Positions 28,851 to 39,256 of a stretch of DNA of 64,000 nt are shown piece by piece (position 1 is the stretch's first letter; each line of letters opens with the position of its first letter). Position numbers and translations under genes: made by a program. The notes below the pieces were generated by a model. That model was given only the letters and a program-made list of their open reading frames with translations. It was not told the origin of the DNA and ran no database searches. The DNA comes from Trichodesmium sp. MAG_R02. GTDB taxonomy: Bacteria > Cyanobacteriota > Cyanobacteriia > Cyanobacteriales > Microcoleaceae. Where the stretch lies: the NCBI GenBank assembly GCA_023356605.1, contig JAKQYE010000003.1:1-64000 (forward strand), in the 5' to 3' direction.

Positions 28851-30278
28851 ATGAATGTACTGCCTGTGTACGAAAATTCCCCTGAACCTACTAACCATGT
28901 TGCTACTGACAATTCCTCTCCAATGAAGTCTGTATATGCTATTCAAGAAATAGTGACTCATTTACATAAGGAACAACAAAATGTTAATGATTTATTAAGT
29001 TCTTTAGGCTTTGCCTTGCGTAGCTTCAATAATCTCAATCAGTTTCTAGAATTGATTCCGCTTATGAGCTGTCGAGTAACCGATGCAGATAGTGCAGCAT
29101 TGATATTATTTAAGCCTAATGGACAGGTTAGGTTCCAACAATTACACTGTCAAGAAGGCCAGAAATCTCTGGATATCCGACAAGCATTAGAAATAGCAAC
29201 TCGTCAATTGATTGCAGAAACAACTTTGCCTGCCGAACTACAAACAGTTCCTATTCAAACTGCTAATCTTGACTACCAAGTTAGCAACTATTTAGGAAAT
29301 GATGTTCAATTATTTGGCACATCGATTTTAGTAAAGAACTCAGAACGAGGCCGTCTATATGTATTTAGTCACGAAGAGGAATATGTTTGGACACCAACAA
29401 GACAGAAATTAATTCGCCTAGTAGCAGACCAGACCGCAGTAGCGATCGCCAATGATGAACTATCTACCTCCTTACGAGAAAAAGAACGTTTGGACCGAGA
29501 GCTAGAAATAGGGGCAGAAATTCAACTCCAACTATTACCACCAAAATGTCCAGAAATTCCTGGTGTTACCCTGGCGGCAATGTGTCAAACAGCAAACCGA
29601 GTAGGAGGAGATTATTATGACTTTATTCCCTCTAACTACGACCAGGTTAATTCTAAGCAGAAAAAACAGGAACCCTGTAAGTGGAGTATTGTGATTGGAG
29701 ATGTGATGGGGAAGGGGGTACCTGCGGGTCTAATTATGACTATGACTAGAGGAATGTTGAGAGCAGAGGTATTAAACTGCCACTCACCAGCACGAGTGTT
29801 AAAACATTTGAACCAAGTTATGTACGCTGATCTGGAAAATTCCCATAGATTTGTCACTTTGTTTTATTCAGAGTATGATCCAGAAACTACAATTTTGTCT
29901 TATAGTAATGCTGCCCACCATCCTCCCATGTTGTGGCAAGCTGCTAGTAATTCTATTGTGAATTTGGATACTCTGGGAACGTTAATTGGTTTGGAAGTAG
30001 ATTCTGAATATAATGAAGCACAAGTCAAACTTCATCCAGGGGACACTATTATTTATTACACAGATGGTTTTACAGATGCAGCTAATAAGCATGGCGATCG
30101 TTACGATGATCTTAAGTTAAGTCAAGCTTTCAAGTTTGCGTGTCAAAATTATCAAGAACCACAAGAAATATTAGACTATTTATTTAATCAAGTCAGACAA
30201 TTTATCGGAGAAGGAAATCATAATCCAGATGATATGACTTTAGTGGTAATGAGGCTAAGGCTTAATGAAAATTCATAG
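28851..30278 (+). CDS. GAF-domain PP2C-type serine phosphatase (RsbU-like)
   Basis: A 475-residue cytosolic protein. Residues about 55-205 form a GAF-like sensor domain (ending LVADQTAVAIANDEL), followed by a coiled linker (LREKERLDRELEIGAEIQLQ) and a SpoIIE/PPM phosphatase domain with VGGDYYDF, GDVMGKGVPAGL, NAAHHPP, YYTDGFTDA and PDDMTLVV, including the metal-binding aspartates. Such enzymes dephosphorylate anti-anti-sigma (STAS) partners in partner-switching pathways. No partner gene is adjacent, so the target is unknown. This gene is often found between ftsY and argH in cyanobacteria. Confidence 0.9.
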   Translation: MNVLPVYENSPEPTNHVATDNSSPMKSVYAIQEIVTHLHKEQQNVNDLLSSLGFALRSFNNLNQFLELIPLMSCRVTDADSAALILFKPNGQVRFQQLHCQEGQKSLDIRQALEIATRQLIAETTLPAELQTVPIQTANLDYQVSNYLGNDVQLFGTSILVKNSERGRLYVFSHEEEYVWTPTRQKLIRLVADQTAVAIANDELSTSLREKERLDRELEIGAEIQLQLLPPKCPEIPGVTLAAMCQTANRVGGDYYDFIPSNYDQVNSKQKKQEPCKWSIVIGDVMGKGVPAGLIMTMTRGMLRAEVLNCHSPARVLKHLNQVMYADLENSHRFVTLFYSEYDPETTILSYSNAAHHPPMLWQAASNSIVNLDTLGTLIGLEVDSEYNEAQVKLHPGDTIIYYTDGFTDAANKHGDRYDDLKLSQAFKFACQNYQEPQEILDYLFNQVRQFIGEGNHNPDDMTLVVMRLRLNENS

Positions 30279-30328
30279 CAATCAAAAGATATCAAGGTTA
30301 CTTTTCTGAATGTGGGGGAAGAACATAG

Positions 30329-30571
30329 ATGCTTGAGCATATAATTACTACAAAATTAGGTCTGAATCTGATTGATAATTATTGTAGTATTTTTTTAGAT
30401 TTACTAGGATCAAAAGTATTGTACAGTTGCCAACTTTTTGCCCAACAAGTTGATGTAGACTTGTGGGCAGATGTACAAAAAGCTTGGAACAACTTTATAG
30501 AATGTGGTCAGGGATGGGCACTATTAGTTGGTCTGATAATTGGTTGGATGGTTAAAAGTATTTTGCCATAA
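30329..30571 (+). CDS. small protein with C-terminal membrane helix
   Basis: An 80-residue protein starting MLEHIITTKLGLNLIDNY, lying 50 bases after the phosphatase gene and 47 before argH on the same strand. A single hydrophobic segment (GWALLVGLIIGWMVKSILP) ends the chain, suggesting a tail-anchored membrane protein. I do not recognise the family. The position in the gene group and clean spacing support it being real. Confidence 0.6.
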   Translation: MLEHIITTKLGLNLIDNYCSIFLDLLGSKVLYSCQLFAQQVDVDLWADVQKAWNNFIECGQGWALLVGLIIGWMVKSILP

Positions 30572-30618
30572 ATTACTAACTATTAAAATTTTATTAAACA
30601 GGAATAAAAATCTGCAAA

Positions 30619-32013
30619 ATGACGCAAGATAAACAAACCTGGAGCCAAAGATTTGAAAAGGCTTTGCATCCTACTATAGCTAGATTTAATGCTAGTATTA
30701 GCTTTGATATGGAATTGATTGAGCATGATCTAAATGGTTCAGTAGCTCATACAAAAATGTTAGCTAAAACAGGTATTATTTCAGCTGATGAAGGGGAAAA
30801 ATTATTGATGGGTTTAGAAAAAATTCGTCAAGAGTACCGAGCTGGAAAGTTTCATATAGTTGAAGATGCTGAAGATGTTCACTTTGCTGTGGAAAAAAGA
30901 CTGACAGAACTTACTGGAGATGTAGGGAAAAAACTACATACAGCTAGGTCGAGAAATGACCAAGTAGGAACTGACACGAGGCTTTATTTACGAGAACAAA
31001 TTGAGAAAATTAGGATTTTATTAAGAAGATTTCAAGAAGTTATATTGGAACTAGCTGAGTCTAATATTGAAACTTTAATTCCTGGTTATACTCACTTACA
31101 AAGAGCGCAACCTTTGAGTTTAGCTCATCATCTTTTGGCCTATTTTCACAAGGTAGAAAGAGACTGGGAAAGATTGGGAGATGTTTCTCGTCGGGTTAAT
31201 ATTTCTCCCCTTGGTTGTGGTGCTTTAGCTGGTACAACTTTTCCTATTGATAGATACTATACTGCTGAGTTATTAGAATTTGAAAAACCTTATGCTAATA
31301 GTTTAGATGGGGTAAGTGACAGAGATTTTGTTATTGAATTTCTCTGTGCAGCTAGTATAATTATGGTACATTTGAGTCGTTTGGCAGAAGAAATAATTTT
31401 ATGGTCATCTGAAGAATTTGGGTTTGTAACTTTAACTGATGTTTGTTCCACGGGTTCGAGTATTATGCCTCAAAAGAAAAATCCTGATGTACCAGAGTTA
31501 GTTAGGGGAAAAACAGGTCGAGTATTTGGTCATTTACAAGGCATGTTAGTGGTGATGAAGGGTCTGCCACTAGCGTACAACAAAGATTTGCAAGAAGATA
31601 AAGAAGGCTTATTTGATGCTATTAAAACTGTTAAAAGTTGTCTAGAGGCAATGACGATTTTATTGCACGAAGGCTTAGAATTTAAAAGCGATCGCCTTAC
31701 AGAAGCAGTAGCAGAAGACTTTTCTAATGCTACAGATGTAGCCGATTATTTAGCAGCTCGTGGTGTACCATTTCGAGAAGCTTATAATTTAGTAGGCAAG
31801 GTTGTGAAAACTTGTATTTCTAGTGGTAAACTACTGAAAGATTTAACCCTAGAAGAATGGAAGGAATTACACCCTATATTTGCAGGTGATATTTATCAAG
31901 CGATCACTCCTTACCAGGTAGTATCTGCACGCAATAGTTATGGTGGGACAGGTTTTGAACAAGTAAGAACAGAAATTGCTATTGCCAAAAATAAGTTTAG
32001 CTGTTTGGTCTAA
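30619..32013 (+). CDS. argH: argininosuccinate lyase
   Basis: This 464-residue enzyme splits argininosuccinate into arginine and fumarate, the last step of arginine synthesis. The fumarase/aspartase-superfamily signature [12 protein letters not shown] is present, together with [23 protein letters not shown] and [11 protein letters not shown]. The length is standard. It closes the plus-strand gene group and is followed by a strong bidirectional hairpin at 32124-32164. Confidence 0.97.
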   Translation: MTQDKQTWSQRFEKALHPTIARFNASISFDMELIEHDLNGSVAHTKMLAKTGIISADEGEKLLMGLEKIRQEYRAGKFHIVEDAEDVHFAVEKRLTELTGDVGKKLHTARSRNDQVGTDTRLYLREQIEKIRILLRRFQEVILELAESNIETLIPGYTHLQRAQPLSLAHHLLAYFHKVERDWERLGDVSRRVNISPLGCGALAGTTFPIDRYYTAELLEFEKPYANSLDGVSDRDFVIEFLCAASIIMVHLSRLAEEIILWSSEEFGFVTLTDVCSTGSSIMPQKKNPDVPELVRGKTGRVFGHLQGMLVVMKGLPLAYNKDLQEDKEGLFDAIKTVKSCLEAMTILLHEGLEFKSDRLTEAVAEDFSNATDVADYLAARGVPFREAYNLVGKVVKTCISSGKLLKDLTLEEWKELHPIFAGDIYQAITPYQVVSARNSYGGTGFEQVRTEIAIAKNKFSCLV

Positions 32014-32123
32014 TTGAGCACTTACTCATCTAAGCAACAAACCGGGTCTCTAATTATCTAGAGTGTTCCCAATCATGAAATCTTATCTCATAACCTGGTT
32101 TCTGGGTAAGTCCTACAATTATT

Positions 32124-32164
32124 AAAATCTAGATTTGATTCTCTAATCTTCAAATCTAGATTTT
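32124..32164. terminator. bidirectional terminator between argH and a minus-strand gene
   Basis: AAAATCTAGATTTG (32124-32137) and CAAATCTAGATTTT (32151-32164) form a perfect 14-bp stem with a 13-base loop. A/T tracts on both sides let it serve argH (plus) and the 32208-32390 gene (minus). Confidence 0.7.
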
Positions 32165-32207
32165 GTCTTTCAAAATTCATAGCTAAGAATTTTGAACATA
32201 AAATGCA

Positions 32208-32390
32208 CTATTCCTCTACAGCACTAGCAACCTCTTCTGATTGCTCGTTACTGTTTTGATTATTACCAGACCCAAACTTAGATGAATATCGCTTCGAGAA
32301 AAAACTTGTATTCTTCTTTTTACGAAACTTACGTGCGTAAGCTTGATTACGTTGTGCTTTTTCTTTTTTTGGATTACGGCGTTTAGCCAT
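32208..32390 (-). CDS. small basic conserved protein
   Basis: A 60-residue protein starting MAKRRNPKKEKAQRNQAYAR. An upstream in-frame ATG at 32411 exists, but the 32390 start matches the form I recall for cyanobacterial relatives. It is lysine- and arginine-rich in the first half (KFRKKK) and acidic at the end (EQSEEVASAVEE), suggesting nucleic-acid or ribosome association; this is inference from composition. It converges on argH. Confidence 0.7.
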   Translation of the reverse strand: MAKRRNPKKEKAQRNQAYARKFRKKKNTSFFSKRYSSKFGSGNNQNSNEQSEEVASAVEE

Positions 32391-32729
32391 TAGAACCTCA
32401 CTAGTTAACATCCTTCAAAGGCCATAAATGGGGAGCAGCTCCTCAAAAGCTACATAGAACTTCAACCCAAGACTCATAAATCTCAAATCAGCACGAGCTG
32501 AACCTAATCGCGCCTATCTTCCAAAATTTACTACCCTCAGGTTTTATGGCCGTTCAACAGTACTTCGCCAAAGTGGCCAATATGGTGCTCCTCTATAAGA
32601 CCTTCCTGGACACTACTGATTTAGTAGTGAAAATATCCGTTTACTATATCATTTACTTTTTCAGGAAGCAAGAGTTTTTCCCTCTTCTCTATACAACAAT
32701 TACTATTTAGCTGACCACAACGACTATAA

Positions 32730-33674
32730 TAGTTATTTTAAATAAGAATAAGACACTGTTTGGCACAATGATTACGAATAGTTTTATCAAGAGATGTGTT
32801 GATAGGTGAATACATTCTAGATATTTTTAATGCACTAAAATCATGTTCTATGTCATTTAAATCTGGAGAGTATTTTGGCAAAAATAGTAATTGATGACCC
32901 CCTGGTTCTACTAATTCTCTAATAACATTTTTTATATGAATTGGTGAATTATCGATGCAGCAGTACACTGGGAATTTTTAATGATGGTAATAAATGTTGA
33001 TTTAACCATTGTTCAAATCCCACAGCATTTAGGCTTCCTTTAAATATAATTGGTGCCATTAAATCTTTTTCCTTTTTTCTTCTTCCGGCTACTAAATTTT
33101 CTCTTTTTACTCATGTTTATTCTTGCTCACCATAAACTTTTTTCCTTTTTTTGTACCAGGCATAAATACAGTCTTGATTATCTTAAAATCCTGATTTATC
33201 AATAAATAAAAGGCTTTTACTTCCAAATTTTTTGATAAATTTTCCTAGTTTCTGGTAATATTTTATTCTTTCTTCTCTATTTATTTCTCTATAATGAAGT
33301 TTTTTTTCTAGTAATTTTAATTATTTTCAAACCATAAAATATAGCTGTAGAATTAACTCTAATTTTTTTATATCTATCTGCTAATTATCGATTCTGGATT
33401 TTGTTTTACATCTTTTTCTAATTCTTTCCAATCTAATTTTATTTGACGACATTTTACCTTAGTTGCTGACATTTTTTGGTGAAATAACCATCTATATACC
33501 GAAGCTCTTCCTCTCCCAAATCTATGAGCTGCTTCGGTAATCGTACCACCATTTTCTACCAAAAATATTACTTTTTGTCTGAAGTCTAAACTGTAAGGCA
33601 TGGTTAAAAATAGTTTCTAGTTGACTTAATTTTGTTCTACTCAATTTTTGTCTTAATCTTAATTAAAATGACTA
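32730..33674 (-). mobile_element. IS630-like element with decayed transposase
   Basis: The boundaries TAGTTATTTTAAATAAGAAT (32730) and TTAATTAAAATGACTA (33674) are inverted repeats of each other and match the ends of the family A elements. The right flank is TA; the left flank reads AA, perhaps mutated. The minus strand holds pieces of a transposase: a helix-turn-helix N-terminus (MPYSLDFRQKVIFLVENG, HRFGRGRASVYRWL) at 33374-33601 and the C-terminal DDE part (DNSPIHIKNVIRELV, FLPKYSPDLNDIEHDFSALK) at 32738-32968, with stops between. Confidence 0.78.
32738..33601 (-). pseudogene. IS630-family transposase pseudogene
   Basis: The N-terminal HTH and the C-terminal catalytic end are readable, but the middle is broken by stops and frameshifts. 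The D-x-S-P-H and SPDLN-IE motifs are those of the DDE catalytic domain. An active relative elsewhere could still move this copy and the family A elements; none is visible in this window. Confidence 0.78.
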
Positions 33675-34158
33675 TAACTCCTTCTCTAGCCTTGATATTG
33701 TGACACATGTTTAGAAAATAGATAGAATCTTCTGTATTTTCTAATAACATTGGTATGGAAAAGTCTAAAGTCTAGATTGGGGGTATTACTGGAGTTTAGA
33801 CTAAATTTTGGGGTCTTCAGATAATCTACTAAGAAGGAAGGAAAACTTGAAACTTAGAACCAAAGGATAATATAAGTTTTGGCCATAAAATAAGTGATAG
33901 ATATTATTTGTTTTTTTTTGGTGAGTTTGGGTTAGGGTTACATTATTCAAACTCCTTCCAAAATCTTGCGATCGCTTAATTAACAGCCTAAACTCAGGAA
34001 AACTGACTTACAAGTGATTACAATGCTTATGATTGAAGGGTTTAAGTGCATTTAGCTAATGTTCCTATTCTCCCTCGGCCAGTTCAGGCAAACTATAATT
34101 AGTCTAAACTCCAATTATTAAGAATTTGAGGGGTTGAATCTGTGAATTTTGATATAAA
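33675..34158. other. spacer, no gene seen
   Basis: AT-rich; one HIP1-like GCGATCGC near 33969. No open frame, RNA or repeat recognised. Confidence 0.4.
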
Positions 34159-34250
34159 CAGGACTTACGCAGTGCCGCCATATATAGTGCATTTTTGACA
34201 ATAAATTCAGATATTTACACTACAAGTAGTACCTTTACGTAAGTCCTGAT
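34159..34250. repeat. family C inverted-repeat element (92 bp)
   Basis: CAGGACTTACGCAGTGCC at the left and TTTACGTAAGTCCTG at the right are inverted repeats. The centre resembles 11921-12013 (ATATTTACACTACAA). Confidence 0.7.
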
Positions 34251-34629
34251 AAACTTATTTAAGAAAAAAAAAATAAATAAGAACCACATTATCAAAAAAG
34301 CCCAATGAATTAAGTGCTTAAGCAAAATTATTTACTTATTTTAATTATCTATTCTTCTTAGAAGGCAAAGAATTCAGTTTGTATAGATGTGTAATTAATT
34401 TTGGATGACCACTTATCTATGATTTTTTCTTTAAACTTAGAAATAATTCTATTTTCAAACTTCTATAAACTTGAATGATGACTTAACTTAAAACAATAAG
34501 CCTTTGATTTCACTTGATAATATTTACTTTGTATATAAATACAACTTCATAAAACTAATATAAAACGTCATAATAAGTGATATTTTAATGTTTACTTCCT
34601 GTTTTCATTTAAGTCGTCGGCGGTTACTC

Positions 34630-34770
34630 ATCCACAAGCATTGAGAGCATCAATCAATTTTCCTGTAGCAGGTAGTGCGATCGCATGCCATGGTGTGCGA
34701 TCGCAGCTACAAATAATATTTTTACAACAATAGGGTAAAAGCTCTAAAATCAAACTCCTTTCTTCAGTGG
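34630..34770 (-). repeat. degenerate segment shared with 35290-35425
   Basis: On the minus strand this reads CDRTPWHAIALPATGKLIDALNACG then stop, and is similar in DNA to 35290-35425 (SDRTPTHMF...KLIDAI). Both are followed by the same GGGTAAAA-CTCTAAAATCAA block (34733, 35410). They look like two decayed copies of the same gene tail; the gene is not recognised. Confidence 0.45.
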
Positions 34771-34947
34771 GATTAACAACTTTTCAGGATTGATTTATAG
34801 TTAACAAATGAATCCCTTGAAACCATTGAAATATCCATCTTAATGTCGGAGTATTTGTGAGCTTTCCTAACTGGTTTTTGAGAATATTACTGATTATTTT
34901 AAACTATTTTTCAACTCTCCTTTAGCAAGAATATATACTAATAAAAC

Positions 34948-35145
34948 CCACATTCTGCACTTCTTAACATTAAATTGATAAGTTTTATTAATCTATCAGC
35001 TTGAATACTATCCCTGAAAGCCTTATAGCTATATACATTAATTTTCACTCTTATAAAGAATTGTAACTAATTTTTTATGAGAAAATTAGTTATTGATAAT
35101 TTTTATTAATATTGAGTTCTATAACTCACATTCCGCACTTCCGGC
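34948..35145. repeat. ~200 bp dispersed repeat, copy 2
   Basis: Matches 6755-6950 closely: CCCACATTCTGCACTTCTTAA, then ATTGATAAGTTTTATTAATC, then ATAAAGAATTGTAACTAATT. It ends CATTCCGCACTTCCGG. Confidence 0.6.
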
Positions 35146-35430
35146 ATGTAACACAAAAAGATACATGAATCATGATCAGAATTTGAGCCAACAAATTAAA
35201 CAAATTAATTCTGTACAACACAAGAAAATCAGTGGCATTAGTATTGTTGGCAAACCAAGGATTTCTTTTGGCAGCGGAAAATAATTGAGCAACTACACTC
35301 CTGCTGATAGCATCAATTAATTTTCGTAACCATTCAAGTGGTGCGAACATATGTGTTGGTGTGCGATCACTTATTATTAAAATCACAGATAATACTTTTG
35401 ACAACAAGAGGGTAAAAACTCTAAAATCAA

Positions 35431-35498
35431 CAGGACTTACGCAGAACCACCGTATCTAGTAGGGGGCTATATAATTTGATATACGTGGGTAAGTCCTG
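35431..35498. repeat. family C inverted-repeat element, short copy
   Basis: CAGGACTTACGCAGAACC and GGGTAAGTCCTG bound 68 bases, the shortest copy of the family in the window. Confidence 0.6.
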
Positions 35499-35679
35499 TC
35501 ATTAATTTTGTCTGTCTACTTATTTAAAAAGATATTGAACCTTCTCCACAATAATGGTGACTACTAAGGGCGAATTTCATGTTCATCAAATATACTATTT
35601 GCATTGGGGGCAAGATGCCTAAACTGGATAAGTTTAAAGTTAATATTTGTAACTCATATACCTGGAATCTACTCTATAA

Positions 35680-36885
35680 TTAATGAGGTAATTTATATTG
35701 ACCAACAATTTTCTTAGCAAACTCCGGCACATGAGATTCTAATTTTTCTGGATAATTTCGATGTACATAAAGATAATTACGAGTAAAGTGGGAATCAATA
35801 GAAAACCGCCCATATTCCAAACCTTTAGGACCAATTCTTTCAATTACAACTCCCATTAATTTGGCTGCCCACATTGGTAAAGTTACGGCTTGGTCATAAG
35901 CTGGAATACTTTGTTGTACAGCTTGATGTCTGTCTCCCTGAGAAATTACAGGTTGAGTATCTAATTGATTCATTACCAAATCTAACATTTGTTTTCCTGT
36001 CTCATTTCTAACAGTAACCCACTGCCAACCAAAAGTAGCTCCCATATATCCAACTACTAAATCTGCTAAACCATTTACATAGTCAAAACAACTCAGACAA
36101 GAAGGGGCAAAAATGTCTTTCAGTTTTTTAGTATTCAAACCAAAAAATGGTACTTTTTCTATCGTTCCATCCTCGTGTTTAAAATGTACTCGAAAATCTT
36201 GCATAAATTCATAATGTACAACAGTTTCCGGAGACTTACTTGTAGTTTCTAAGAACTTTTGTAAACCCTCTCTTGTGACATTATCTACACAAGGAGTTCC
36301 TAAAACATAGAGCTTTTCTAAGCCCAATTTTTTCTCCACCGTTCGTAATGCTTGAATCTGACAACCAACCCCTATTACTAATAATTTTTTCATCCCATAT
36401 TTTTCAATTTCTTCTAATACTGAAAGATTGGGAGAAAGAGTCGGTTTATTAACTTTTGCTGCCAATACTTCTTCTGGAGTACGGGCAATAACTGGCATCG
36501 GTTGAAAGCAGTCTTCCTTGACGTTTTGTACACAAACTACACCCTCAACAATGCCTTGAATAAGCATTTCACAGGCGATAGTGCTCACAATACCAGTCCA
36601 TTGGGCTCCTTCAATAGGTTCCTTTTTGCGAGCTGCTATCATATCTTGATGAACGCCAAAATATGTTTCATTTTCATTATCCAGGTTGCGAGTGCGCCCA
36701 TGAGTTTGCTGTTCCAGGTTGTCAAATTGTTGATTAAGAAATGCACAAGCTTCCTTGACATAATGGATGTAATATGTATTGCACAAACCGCATTCGCTAC
36801 AGAGTTCTTTGGCAGGAGGACGGGCACCTGGTCTGAGAGCTTTAGCTTTCTTATGTTTGGGGGTGTTTGGAGTTGAGATAGTCAT
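35680..36885 (-). CDS. bciB: F420-hydrogenase beta-like 8-vinyl reductase (BciB type)
   Basis: This 401-residue iron-sulfur flavoprotein is of the FrhB family. In cyanobacteria the full-length member of this form is BciB, which reduces the C8 vinyl group of divinyl (proto)chlorophyllide. Visible cysteine motifs are CSECGLC (about residues 33-39), GVGCQI, GTPCVDN and CLSCFDYVNGLADLVVGYMG, consistent with two 4Fe-4S clusters and FAD. The plant relative HCAR reduces 7-hydroxymethyl chlorophyll a, so that activity is an alternative. With acsF it is the second chlorophyll-synthesis gene here; the two are not linked in an operon. Confidence 0.85.
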   Translation of the reverse strand: MTISTPNTPKHKKAKALRPGARPPAKELCSECGLCNTYYIHYVKEACAFLNQQFDNLEQQTHGRTRNLDNENETYFGVHQDMIAARKKEPIEGAQWTGIVSTIACEMLIQGIVEGVVCVQNVKEDCFQPMPVIARTPEEVLAAKVNKPTLSPNLSVLEEIEKYGMKKLLVIGVGCQIQALRTVEKKLGLEKLYVLGTPCVDNVTREGLQKFLETTSKSPETVVHYEFMQDFRVHFKHEDGTIEKVPFFGLNTKKLKDIFAPSCLSCFDYVNGLADLVVGYMGATFGWQWVTVRNETGKQMLDLVMNQLDTQPVISQGDRHQAVQQSIPAYDQAVTLPMWAAKLMGVVIERIGPKGLEYGRFSIDSHFTRNYLYVHRNYPEKLESHVPEFAKKIVGQYKLPH

Positions 36886-38245
36886 TTCAGTTAACAGTTG
36901 TCGGTTATCAGTTATCCCAGTAACAGGGAGGTAAAGTTAGCAACTTTGATCTTAGGATACCCTAGTTAGACTGAATATAACAAAAACCAGGTTTATAGGA
37001 AGTAAATGTGAGCATGGAGGAGTATCTTATATAAACCTCAGGACAAACCCCCATCTAATTTGCTGATTTCTATATTGAGTGTTTTTAGAATTATATAAAC
37101 CCTATATCTGTCAAGTTTATTCTCAACAAGTGCAATAAACTATAGTTTATTGAAAAGATACGTTTGCCCTGATATAAAACTGGTTTTTCGGTTTTTGTAT
37201 CTAAATATATGAGAATACCTAAATCCTAAATAAGTGAGGGTCCTAGCCATTTTTAGGCCATCGATGAGAGCCGTGATTACTAACGCCCTGACCAAATAAT
37301 CAGAAATACTTGAAATTATTTTTCAGATTGGGACTTCAGAAACCTTAACTACAGAAGTAATACTAAATCCGGTTTAGACACAACCATTGTTATGGAGGTA
37401 AGGTAAAAGACGTATAGTCGTTTCGTGGGGAGAATTGAGATAAGTGTTTTTTGCTATGAAAGTATTTCAGGCGAAAAATATCTCAATATAATTTAAAATG
37501 ACTATAAGTCCAGAAGCTAGAAAGGTTAGAGGAGAATTTAAAAAACGTACTGCATGATAACCGGATTTGGTATAAATGATATTTACCACAAGAAGCACCA
37601 AGAAACTGAAGGAGGGATTAGATATCTCCAAAAGTTACCAAAGTCATTCTGTCCCTTTACTTTAGCTGGACTTTTCCCGATAATAGGAGGGAAATAATCT
37701 CAAAACCTTATAGAGTAATGTTTTGACCTATAAAACTGTTTTCTTGATATATACCCATCCTCAATCATTATATAAAATCACTAGGCTTCTTAAAAAATCG
37801 CTCTAACTCCTATTTCTTCACTATAAGTGCTTTCTGCCTTCTGCCTCGGAACAGCCCATTTTTATCACTCTTGAGATAGGATTGCTATACCTAGGTTTTA
37901 GCTATTTTTAGTTTCCTTGGTATTTCCCTTGTTAATACAGGCTTTGGAGCCATTTTCGGTGTAAAGAATATCAAAGTCTAGTTGGCTTGTTAATAATTGT
38001 TAAGCATTTTTGGCTAGTTGTATGCCATTATTAAGTCTTTGAAGTATTTATTATTCAATTGAAGTTAATACCTATAAAAGTTGGAGAAACTTTAAAAAAT
38101 CAGGACTTACTCCAAGAAAGTATATGCATGATAATTTTGGCAATCTTGACAGTCTGTTTTGTGGGATAAAACTCCGTTAAGCTTCGTACTCCTCTAGCTA
38201 TTCATAAAAACAATCCAATTATTAAGTTGTTACTAAAAATTAAAA
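36886..38245. other. 1.4-kb noncoding spacer upstream of bciB
   Basis: It holds a family A MITE (37415-37504), a solo family B end (ATAGGATTGCTATA near 37875) and a solo family C end (CAGGACTTACTCC near 38101). No open frame is supported. Confidence 0.45.
37415..37504 (+). repeat. family A MITE, diverged interior (90 bp)
   Basis: TAGTCGTTTCGTGGGG...TTTAAAATGACTA is flanked by TA on both sides (37413-37414, 37505-37506). The interior differs more from the others than those do among themselves. Confidence 0.7.
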
Positions 38246-38271
38246 GAAAAAAAAGGGGTGTCTAACCCCTT
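38246..38271 (-). terminator. Rho-independent terminator on the minus strand
   Basis: Read leftward, AAGGGGT, loop TAGAC and ACCCCTT form the stem, followed by TTTTTTTTCTTTT. It lies just after the decayed AAA ATPase segment (38363-38502, minus) and is probably that gene's old terminator. Confidence 0.65.
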
Positions 38272-38362
38272 ATCAGTTAAAATCATGACAGTTTAATAGA
38301 TGGTAACACAATTTTATGGTTTAGTGTATTGGTTTTATTTTTAGCTTTTCTCTAAAGTAAAT

Positions 38363-38502
38363 AGTTATATTCAATATTAGTATAGCCATCGTTACTTTCC
38401 TTAACTGCACTAGGTTTACCAAGCAGAATATCTGGTTCATCAAAAAAAAGAATTGCATTCCCATCTTCAACTACATTAAATAACTTTCCTAGTTTTTTTC
38501 TG
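38363..38502 (-). pseudogene. AAA+ ATPase fragment (Walker B region)
   Basis: The minus strand reads KKLGKLFNVVEDGNAILFFD, then EPDILLGKPSAVKESNDGYTN, closely following the AAA+ family pattern [30 protein letters not shown]. Only about 45 codons remain. This is a fossil of a CDC48/FtsH-like or spastin-like ATPase. Confidence 0.65.
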
Positions 38503-38930
38503 TTTCCTAAATATATTTACTAATTACTGTTGAAAGAAATATTGACAGGATAGATATCAGGCTATAATTAATTAGCAATAAGTTTTGTAGTTATTATTTT
38601 CAGCTTCACTTTCTCTAAAGAATAGAATTTTTTTATGCGTTTGTCAAGTTTATATACCTGATATACTTGATATCATTGCTGTACTTAATCATTAATTGGA
38701 TGCAACATATGTAAGGTTCATCAGTCAATACAAGTAAGCCCCAAGTGGCTTTTCGTGCCAGAGGTTGGGCCTAAAAGTTAAGGGGAGAACGAGTTTTCAT
38801 GAGACAAATTTTCCACAGAGGTACTTGACTTAAAGTGTCTTATATGCTATTTTGAATGTTAGTTAAATGGTAAAAAACTTCAGGTTAAATGGGCCTATCA
38901 GTTGTTGGAATTGACTGATTCGATTTATCA

Positions 38931-39256
38931 AAAGTAAAGTTGCGATCGCAACCCTCGGACTGTAAGTTGCGGATTTTTCAGGGGACAACTAAAGTACTGC
39001 GGGTTTCCCGACTACGGAGGATTTTTAGATAGCACTTGAAGAACGAGAACTTTCTCTATCTCCACAATATTACAGTCTGTTAACAGACCTCTGTTTAAAG
39101 TAAAGTTGCGATCGCGACCCCCGAGCTATAAGTTGCGCACTTTCCAGGCGGCAACTAAAGCGCTGTAGGTTTCCCAACTACGGAGGATTTTTAGATGGCA
39201 GTTGAAGAGCGAGAACTTTCTCTATCTCCGCAAGATTACAGTCTGTTAACAGACCT
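38931..39256 (+). repeat. 160-bp tandem duplication of the pncB leader and start
   Basis: 38931-39090 and 39097-39256 are the same sequence in tandem (period 166), both with AAAGTAAAGTTGCGATCGC, CGGAGGATTTTTAGAT and the first ~20 codons. In the upstream copy the start is ATA (39029) instead of ATG, and its frame ends in TAA, so only the downstream copy is a start. Confidence 0.88.

Noticed and set aside
34600-34740. Cluster of GCGATCGC palindromes as an origin or regulatory array
   Set aside because: Only two closely spaced HIP1 sites; HIP1 is scattered through cyanobacterial genomes and no DnaA-box cluster is seen.
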